Assembly (NCBI GenBank): GCA_965216205.1
Contig: OZ244139.1
Span: forward strand, 1,922,001 to 1,986,000
From: CADEDH01 sp965216205
Lineage (GTDB): Bacteria > Actinomycetota > Acidimicrobiia > Acidimicrobiales > SZUA-35
Direction: 5' to 3'
Length of the DNA stretch: 64,000 bases
Shown: piece after piece, positions 58,340-64,000 of the stretch
Layout: each line of letters starts with the position of its first letter
Numbering within the stretch: the stretch's first letter is position 1
Notes under the pieces: generated by a model
The model's database searches: none
Seen by the model: only the letters and a program-made list of their open reading frames with translations
Told to the model about the DNA's origin: nothing
Translations under genes and position numbers: made by a program

Positions 58340-60979
58340 TCAGCGCAGGTACTCGAACCCCCACCAGCCACTTCGGCTGCCGGCTTCGCCGCTCTCGTCC
58401 ACCGCCCAGACACGCCACCGCCCCGGCTGGGCGCCGACGAAATCGAAGGTGTAGCTGGTGCCGGCGATACCACCGGTCGAGGTTCCGTGGGTGGTCCACG
58501 TCCCCGAGCTGAAGAACTGGATCTCCACGCTGTACGACTCTGCTCGGTCGACTGCGTTCCATTGGAGGGTCGTCGTGCGGGGGAAGAAGTCGAAGACGCT
58601 CCCGTCGGCTGGGGCCACCTGGACCGGCGCCGCCAGCGGCACGTTCTGCCACGTGTAGTCGACGTCGAAGAACCGCTCCGCCAGCAACTCCTTCGACTCG
58701 TCGTCGATCGCGAACACCCGTACCCGGTCGATCGTGCCGGCCTCGCTGAGCAGGAACCAGGCCGCATGGGTGCCGGAGCCGGGCTCGATCGCCGGCGACG
58801 GGGAGAAGAGCTCGTCGCTGGCCACCGCCGGCCGGGCCCAGATCCTGATGGGACCATCGTGGGTCGACGTGTAGTCGATCGACACGCCCAACCGCTCGCC
58901 AGCGTCGAGCGTTCCGGGCGAGCCGGGGTTGAACGCGACCTGGTCGATCGTCACCCCACCGGGCCCGCCGGTCGAGATCGTGAGCGTCACGGCATCGGCC
59001 TGGGTGCCCGCAGCGGGGGATTGGGCGATCACGTGGTCGGCGTCGACCTCCTCCGACTCCTGACCGGCACCGATCGTCACCTCGATGCCCAGGCTCTCGA
59101 GCAGATCGACCGCGGCCGACTCGCTCAGCCCGCGCACGTCCGGGACGGTCGGTAGCACCGGTCCGTCGTCATCATCGCCGGTCGAGACGACGAGGCGGAC
59201 CAGGCTCGCCTCCGTTCCACCGGCGGGGTCCTGCGAGACGACCCGTCCTTCGGCCACCGCGGCGGAGGGCTCCCGGCCCGAGATCGAGACGATGATGCCG
59301 AGGGCTTCGAGTCGATCGATCGCCTCGGTCTCCTCCAACCCCACCACGTCGGCGACGACCGGCAGGCCCTCGCCATCGTCGGTGTCGTCGGGCCCGCTCG
59401 ACACCACCAGGTCGACCCGATCGGCCTCGCCTCCGGCTGGTGGTGTCTGTCCGGTGACGATCCCCTCGTCGGCCGTCGCTGACGGCTGACGGGTCACCTC
59501 GCCGAGCTCGATGTCGGCCGCCGCCAGCACGTCGGCGGCGTCGGCCTCGGTGAGGCCGATCAGGCTGGGGATCTCGACGACCGGGTCGTCGTCGGTGGCG
59601 ACCTCGGAGTCGGCCGCGGCGCCACCGTCGGGGAGGGTCGACCACCAGGCGAACGCTGCGCCGCCCCCGAGCAGCACCACGAGCAGCAGGGCGCCGATGA
59701 TGCCGAACCGGCGCTTCGACTCGTGCCCGGTCGAGCGGTAGTCGCCGGTCACCGGTCGGCCGGTGTCGTTCGGCCAGCGGCCGCTGGTGCCGGGGTGTTG
59801 GCCCAGAACCGCTCCGGGCGCACCGGACGGCACGTGGGCTCCTGGCACCACCGATCGCCCGTCAGGCGGTGGCCCGGTCGGGGGTACGCCAGCGCTGGCC
59901 GACGGCCAGGCGGAGGTGGCGGGGGTGGACGAGGGGGACGCAGCGGAGATGGCGGGGGCGCCGGCCGTCCCGGTCGGATCGGCGTCGGCCCTCGCCACCG
60001 GCGTCATGGCCACGGTGTCGGCGGTCGATGTGCCCGTGACGATCGGCGTGTCGACCGTGGTCGGGTTGCGGTCGAAGCCCGGTGGGGGTGCGAGCAGCCC
60101 GCCCACGTGGCGGGTCAGCTCCGGGTCGCGATCGGCCTCGGTCAGGTGCGGGGTGGGGGCACCCAACCCGCGGATCGAGGCCAGCTCCTCCGCGAACGCG
60201 GCGGCCGTCTGCGGGCGCGCAGCCTGGTCCTTGGCCATCGCCCGCACCAGGAACGCCCGCAGGGCCGGCGGCGCGAGGTGGTCCGGTAGCTCTGGTGGCG
60301 GCTCGTTCAGCAGCCGGTTCACCAGCGGATGGAGCGACTGGTCGTCCTCCCGCCAGAACGGAGGTCGCCCGGCGATCACCGTGTGGGCGGTCGACGCCAG
60401 CGAGTACAGGTCCGATCGCTCGTCCCGCTCGTTCTCGAACGTCTCCGGGGGAGCGTGGAGCCAACTGGCGGCGATGTTGGTCGACGCCGTCCCGGTCGAG
60501 TCGCGGAGCTGGGCGATCCCGAAGTCGGTCAGCTTCGGTTCGCCCTCGTCGAGGAGGATGTTCTCCGGCTTGATGTCGCGATGCAGGACGCCCTCGTCGT
60601 GGGCGTAGCCGAGGGCGGCCGCGGTGGGGATGAGGAGGTCGACCGCCTCCTCCCAACCGAGCGGACCCTGGGCAGCGACCCGGTCCGCCAGCGTGCCGCC
60701 CTCCACCAGTTCCATGATCAGATAGGGCTGACCTTGGTCGCTGTAGGCGGCGTGGAAGACCGTGACCACGTTCGGCGCCCCCGACAGGCGACCCATCACC
60801 TGGCACTCCCGCTCGAAACGGCGCCTGTCGGTCTCGCTCTTCACGTTGGTGAGAACCTTCACCGCGACCCGACGGTCGAACAGGGTGTGGCGGGCTGCGT
60901 AGACAACGCTGAACCCGCCGGAGCCCAGGAGCTGCACGTCGGCCAGATGGTCTATGCCGAGGCCCAACCCATCCGTCAT
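58340..60979 (-). CDS. membrane Ser/Thr protein kinase with three PASTA domains and extra C-terminal domain
   Basis: The 879-residue protein has a Hanks-type kinase domain at 1-270: LLGSGGFSVVYAA, Lys41 in VAVKVL, HRDIKPEN (133-140) and DFG (152-154). A Pro/Ala/Thr-rich linker leads to one membrane helix (424-446). Outside are three PASTA domains (about 466-528, 538-600, 608-671), which sense peptidoglycan fragments. They are followed by about 200 residues with an Ig/FnIII-like character (TTTLQWNAVDRAESYSVEI). ATG 60979 has GGGAGGG at 9 nt. It is divergent from a PP2C phosphatase gene, the usual partner. Confidence 0.92.
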   Translation of the reverse strand: MTDGLGLGIDHLADVQLLGSGGFSVVYAARHTLFDRRVAVKVLTNVKSETDRRRFERECQVMGRLSGAPNVVTVFHAAYSDQGQPYLIMELVEGGTLADRVAAQGPLGWEEAVDLLIPTAAALGYAHDEGVLHRDIKPENILLDEGEPKLTDFGIAQLRDSTGTASTNIAASWLHAPPETFENERDERSDLYSLASTAHTVIAGRPPFWREDDQSLHPLVNRLLNEPPPELPDHLAPPALRAFLVRAMAKDQAARPQTAAAFAEELASIRGLGAPTPHLTEADRDPELTRHVGGLLAPPPGFDRNPTTVDTPIVTGTSTADTVAMTPVARADADPTGTAGAPAISAASPSSTPATSAWPSASAGVPPTGPPPDGRSVVPGAHVPSGAPGAVLGQHPGTSGRWPNDTGRPVTGDYRSTGHESKRRFGIIGALLLVVLLGGGAAFAWWSTLPDGGAAADSEVATDDDPVVEIPSLIGLTEADAADVLAAADIELGEVTRQPSATADEGIVTGQTPPAGGEADRVDLVVSSGPDDTDDGEGLPVVADVVGLEETEAIDRLEALGIIVSISGREPSAAVAEGRVVSQDPAGGTEASLVRLVVSTGDDDDGPVLPTVPDVRGLSESAAVDLLESLGIEVTIGAGQESEEVDADHVIAQSPAAGTQADAVTLTISTGGPGGVTIDQVAFNPGSPGTLDAGERLGVSIDYTSTHDGPIRIWARPAVASDELFSPSPAIEPGSGTHAAWFLLSEAGTIDRVRVFAIDDESKELLAERFFDVDYTWQNVPLAAPVQVAPADGSVFDFFPRTTTLQWNAVDRAESYSVEIQFFSSGTWTTHGTSTGGIAGTSYTFDFVGAQPGRWRVWAVDESGEAGSRSGWWGFEYLR

Positions 60980-61149
60980 GTCCGCAACCCTCCCGGTCCC
61001 TCAGCGCTCATCCTAGGACACGAGGATCGACCGACCCGTTCGGCTCGGGTCGGGTCGACAGCCCTCCGCCTCGATGCCATGGTTGTCGGGGGCTCTGGCC
61101 GGTCGGTGCACGCACGCGCTGGGTGACATCGCCGAGAGGAGATCGAGAA

Positions 61150-62391
61150 ATGGACGTCCAAGGGCTTGGTCGCACCGACCGGGGACTCGTCCGGACGAAC
61201 AACGAGGATCACTTCATCGTCGACGTCGACCTCGGCCTCTACCTGGTGTGCGACGGCATGGGCGGCGTCGTCGGCGGCCAGGTGGCGGCCGAGACCGCGA
61301 CCTCGACCATCGAGCGGGTCGTCCGCGACCGGCAGGAGGTGCTGAGCAGGGTGGAGCACGATCCCAGCCAGGCGCCCGACCTCGTCCGCGTCGTCGATGA
61401 CGCCCTGCGTCAGGCCTGCCGGGACATCTACAACCGGGCGTTGTCGGAGCCGTCGCTCGCTGGGATGGGGTGCACCGCGACCTGTGTGCTGATCGTCGGG
61501 ACCAAGGCGGTCATGGGCCACGTCGGCGATACCCGGCTGTACCTCGCCCGTGAGGGTCGAGGTCACCAGCTCAGCACCGACCACACCCTCGCCGCCGACC
61601 TGGTCCGCCAGGGCCTCATCGCTCTCGAGGCGCTCCGGACCCACCCGCACCGCAACGTGCTCACCAGGGTGCTCGGGCCGCAGGCGCTGGTCGACGTGGA
61701 GACGTTGTCGTTCGATCTCGCAGCCGGCGATCGCCTCGTGATCTGCTCCGACGGTCTCGCCGACCACATCCCCGACGAGGACTGGCTGGCGGCGCAGTGT
61801 GGGGAACTGACGCTCGAGGACCTGCCCGACGAGCTGATCGGCTTCGCCAACAGCTGGGGCGGCAGCGACAACATCACCGTCGTCGCGATCGGCGTCGACG
61901 GGACGGCGCCGGCCGAGGGACAGCCCGACCGATCGCCGAAGCTGGTGCTCGACGTGGTCGGGTCGTCGTTCCTGTTCGCCGATCTGTCGCTCGCCCAGCT
62001 GAGCCGGGTCGTCGACCGGTGCGAGACCCGGTCCTACGAGCCGGGCTCGGCGATCTGCCGGTCGGGTGACCTGCTCGACCGGCTGCTGCTCGTGGTCTCT
62101 GGTCGGGTTCGGGTGGCGGCGGTCGACGGCCGATCCGCGGTGGCCGGTCCGGGGGAGCACCTCGGTGAGAACTTCGTGCTCCGTCCCCGCAGAACTCGGG
62201 CGGCGGTCGAGGTCGAGCAGCGGGCGAACGTGCTCGCGCTCGACCAGGACGGGCTGCTCGAGCTGGCTGCCCGCAGGCCCTGGCTGGGTGTGGCACTGTT
62301 GACCCGGCTCGTCCAACGGATGAGCAGCAACCTCGATCGGCTCACCGCGACCGAAGTCGACGGTGAGCCGACCGCAGCCGATCTGCTCTGA
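61150..62391 (+). CDS. PP2C-type protein phosphatase with C-terminal cyclic-nucleotide-binding-like domain
   Basis: The 413-residue product has a PP2C domain (1-255) with the metal-binding motifs RTNNEDHF, CDGMGG, MGHVGDTRLYL, ICSDGLADHI and GGSDNITVVAI. Residues about 280-400 form a cNMP-binding-like beta barrel (YEPGSAICRSGDLLDRLLLVVSGRVRV and GPGEHLGENFVL). Direct fusion of the two suggests regulation by a small ligand. ATG 61150 has GAGAGGAG at 8 nt. It is divergent from the PASTA kinase and probably reverses its phosphorylations. Confidence 0.9.
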   Translation: MDVQGLGRTDRGLVRTNNEDHFIVDVDLGLYLVCDGMGGVVGGQVAAETATSTIERVVRDRQEVLSRVEHDPSQAPDLVRVVDDALRQACRDIYNRALSEPSLAGMGCTATCVLIVGTKAVMGHVGDTRLYLAREGRGHQLSTDHTLAADLVRQGLIALEALRTHPHRNVLTRVLGPQALVDVETLSFDLAAGDRLVICSDGLADHIPDEDWLAAQCGELTLEDLPDELIGFANSWGGSDNITVVAIGVDGTAPAEGQPDRSPKLVLDVVGSSFLFADLSLAQLSRVVDRCETRSYEPGSAICRSGDLLDRLLLVVSGRVRVAAVDGRSAVAGPGEHLGENFVLRPRRTRAAVEVEQRANVLALDQDGLLELAARRPWLGVALLTRLVQRMSSNLDRLTATEVDGEPTAADLL

Positions 62392-62424
62392 GCGCGTCCC
62401 GTCACCGGTTCTCCGGGTGACCGG

Positions 62425-63495
62425 CTACAGGCTGTTGGCGAAGCCGTTGATGTCGTTGATGGTGGCGAGATAGACCTCGGGCATGGCGTCGCGGAACAGG
62501 CAGTCGCCGGCGTGGCACGTCCCGTTCACCGTCCTGCTCCGGGCCGACACCCCCGCCGCCAGGAGCTTCTGGAAGTAGGCGAGGCCCTCGTCCCGGAGGG
62601 GGTCGAGCTGATTGACCGAGATGACGTGGGGCGGGAGGCCCTGGAGATCTTCGACCCCGGCGCGATAGGGCCAGGCGAGCGGGTTGGTGTCGGCGGCGCC
62701 GTCGGGGCTGTACATCCGCACCATCGCGCCCATCATCGAGCAGTTCAGGAAGTAGTCGTCGTTCTCGTAGAGCGAGGGGAGCGCCGGGTCCTTGTCGGCG
62801 TAGACCCCGGAGATGTAGGGGCACTGGGCGTACACGCCGTCGATGGCATCGAGCGCGCCCTCCTGCTTCGCCTTCAGGGTGGTGGCCAGGGAGAGGTTGC
62901 CGCCGCCAGACTCCCCGGAGATGACGATCTTCGAGATGCCGAGCGCCTCGCGGTTCTCGTGGGTCCACTGCAGACCGCTGAAGCAGTCGTTGAGACCGGC
63001 CGGGAACGGGTGGGGCCCGAGCTTCCCACCGGCGTTGCGGAACTCGATGCCGACGACGACCAGGCCGGACGAGGCGAGCTCGTCGCGCCAGCGGACGTAG
63101 CCTGCGCTCGACGCCTCGAGGATCGCCATGCCGCCACCGTGGGTGTGGACGACGGCCGGCACGGGCCCGTCGACGTCGGTCGGGGTGTGGATGTAGAGGC
63201 TGATGTCGTTGCCGTCGACGCCCTTGATGATCTCGGTTCGACGTTCGACGTTGGTGATCGCCGGTGCGTTGGCGCACAGGACCCCGCCCAGTGCACCGAA
63301 GCCCTCTTCGGCGAGGGCCGCGTATTCGAGCAGCGCGTCGGTCGGCGAGTTGACGTCGACTGGAGCCGGCTCGGGGGCGCCGTCGAGCCCGAGTGGGGCC
63401 ATTGCAGCGACCATCCGGGGATCGGATCTCGGGTCGGAGTTCATCAACATGTCGGGATCGCCGAGTTTGCCGGGGAGAATCGGTGCTTCGCTCAT
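62425..63495 (-). CDS. alpha/beta hydrolase (hormone-sensitive-lipase-type esterase)
   Basis: The 356-residue product has the HSL-type oxyanion motif HGGG (119-122), nucleophile Ser196 in SGESGGGN, Asp298 in NQLDPLRDE and His328 in GTCHAGD. These give a full catalytic triad. Cytoplasmic esterases of this type act on short-chain esters. It converges on the phosphatase gene with 33 nt between. ATG 63495 lacks a strong ribosome site. Confidence 0.86.
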   Translation of the reverse strand: MSEAPILPGKLGDPDMLMNSDPRSDPRMVAAMAPLGLDGAPEPAPVDVNSPTDALLEYAALAEEGFGALGGVLCANAPAITNVERRTEIIKGVDGNDISLYIHTPTDVDGPVPAVVHTHGGGMAILEASSAGYVRWRDELASSGLVVVGIEFRNAGGKLGPHPFPAGLNDCFSGLQWTHENREALGISKIVISGESGGGNLSLATTLKAKQEGALDAIDGVYAQCPYISGVYADKDPALPSLYENDDYFLNCSMMGAMVRMYSPDGAADTNPLAWPYRAGVEDLQGLPPHVISVNQLDPLRDEGLAYFQKLLAAGVSARSRTVNGTCHAGDCLFRDAMPEVYLATINDINGFANSL

Positions 63496-63546
63496 GTCCG
63501 AAGTCTGACAGGCGGCGCGGTCCGGCGCACGGGCAACGACGATCTG

Positions 63547-64000
63547 CTAGGCGAGCAGGTCGTGGGCCCGGAACAGCCGGTCGTAGATGTCTCGGATCAC
63601 GTCCTGCTTGAGCTGGTTGTAGTCGGCGACGTGCCCATCGGGCCCGGTCGACGCCACAGCTGCGCGCTTCGCCTCGCGGTAGCGCTCGAGGTCGTCGGGG
63701 TGGTCGCGCAGCCAGTCGCGGAACAGCCGGCAGCGGATCGTCTCCGGACAGTCGGGGGAGAAGACATGCAGGTTGCTCCGGGGCTTCTCGCCGGTGAGCA
63801 TGCGGTGCTCGTGCCAGCCGGGCTCCCGCACCACGAGTCGGAACCCGGCCGCTTCCAGCGGTGGTAGGTAGTCGGCCTCGTCGGCGGAGTCGGCAACGGT
63901 CAGATCGATGTCGATGACCGGCTTGGCGTCGAGGCCGGGTACGGCGGTCGAGCCGACGTGGTCGATCGCCAACGCCCGCTCGCCGAGCGCGTCCTGGATG
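63547..64000 (-). CDS. GrpB/UPF0157-family nucleotidyltransferase-fold protein, partial
   Basis: The visible 150 residues carry the GrpB-family pattern IDHVGSTAVPGLDAKPVIDIDLTV, then HRMLTGEKPRSNLHVF and CRLFRDWLRDHPDDLERYREAKRAA. This is a nucleotidyltransferase-like fold with the DxD-type pair in IDIDL. The N-terminal end lies beyond the right edge. The codon at 63972 is an internal Leu, not the start. Function is unknown for most members. Confidence 0.85.
   Translation of the reverse strand, partial: IQDALGERALAIDHVGSTAVPGLDAKPVIDIDLTVADSADEADYLPPLEAAGFRLVVREPGWHEHRMLTGEKPRSNLHVFSPDCPETIRCRLFRDWLRDHPDDLERYREAKRAAVASTGPDGHVADYNQLKQDVIRDIYDRLFRAHDLLA

Noticed and set aside
1..64000. tRNA or rRNA genes
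   Set aside because: I looked for T-arm patterns and cloverleaf-like spacing and saw none; this was by eye and could miss a divergent gene.

Overview
The window is about 70% GC and densely coded on both strands. Gene content points to a high-GC actinobacterium, most likely of the Acidimicrobiia: many luciferase-like (F420/FMN) monooxygenases, two CaiB/BaiF CoA-transferases, MMPL exporters, an Rpf-like lytic enzyme, a PASTA kinase, a SAM-IV-type riboswitch and many apparently leaderless genes. The lineage is inferred from content; no rRNA or tRNA gene was seen. All roles come from motifs and family resemblance read by eye.

Layout. 1-5741: degradation block with a partial CoA-transferase, an operon of HpaB-type hydroxylase, dihydroorotate-dehydrogenase-like flavoprotein and LigA/LigB ring-cleavage dioxygenase, then a convergent LLM oxidoreductase. 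5952-11422: lipoprotein, a SAM-IV-like riboswitch ahead of a PLP trans-sulfuration enzyme, a TauD-type dioxygenase and an MMPL exporter. 11706-18206: an unknown protein, an OsmC-family gene with in-frame UGA, ACC deaminase, class II aldolase, amidohydrolase and acyl-CoA ligase. 18347-22987: LLM oxidoreductases, NIPSNAP, phytanoyl-CoA-type dioxygenase and glyoxalase. 23116-27361: a hotdog / MMPL / ketoacyl-synthase III operon. 27447-37761: cell-envelope and signalling genes (M23 protein, Rpf-like protein, diadenylate cyclase, PII, K+ channel, penicillin-binding protein, phosphodiester glycosidase). 37900-42867: membrane-anchored Hsp70-like protein, multidomain lipoprotein, HD protein. 42963-53477: D-aminoacylase-like enzyme, GntR regulator, P-loop protein, then a circularly permuted ATP-grasp/alpha-E fusion with transglutaminase, arginine-deiminase-fold and Rieske proteins. 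53671-64000: BNR protein, second CoA-transferase, iron alcohol dehydrogenase, thioesterase, PASTA kinase divergent from a PP2C phosphatase, esterase, and a partial GrpB protein.

The strongest unusual signal is the OsmC-family gene at 12282-12785 (minus). One in-frame TGA stands exactly where OsmC relatives carry the first redox cysteine. It is followed at once by a stem-loop with bacterial SECIS geometry (6 bp + 6 bp stems, apical loop 18 nt after the UGA). This reads as a selenocysteine protein that routine annotation would split or call a pseudogene. Other leads are a diadenylate cyclase domain on an unfamiliar N-terminal region near an RCK K+ channel, a predicted peptide-ligase island, an Hsp70 whose substrate domain is replaced by a disordered linker and membrane anchor, and a 28-bp-arm palindrome with a 20-nt half copy 34 kb away.
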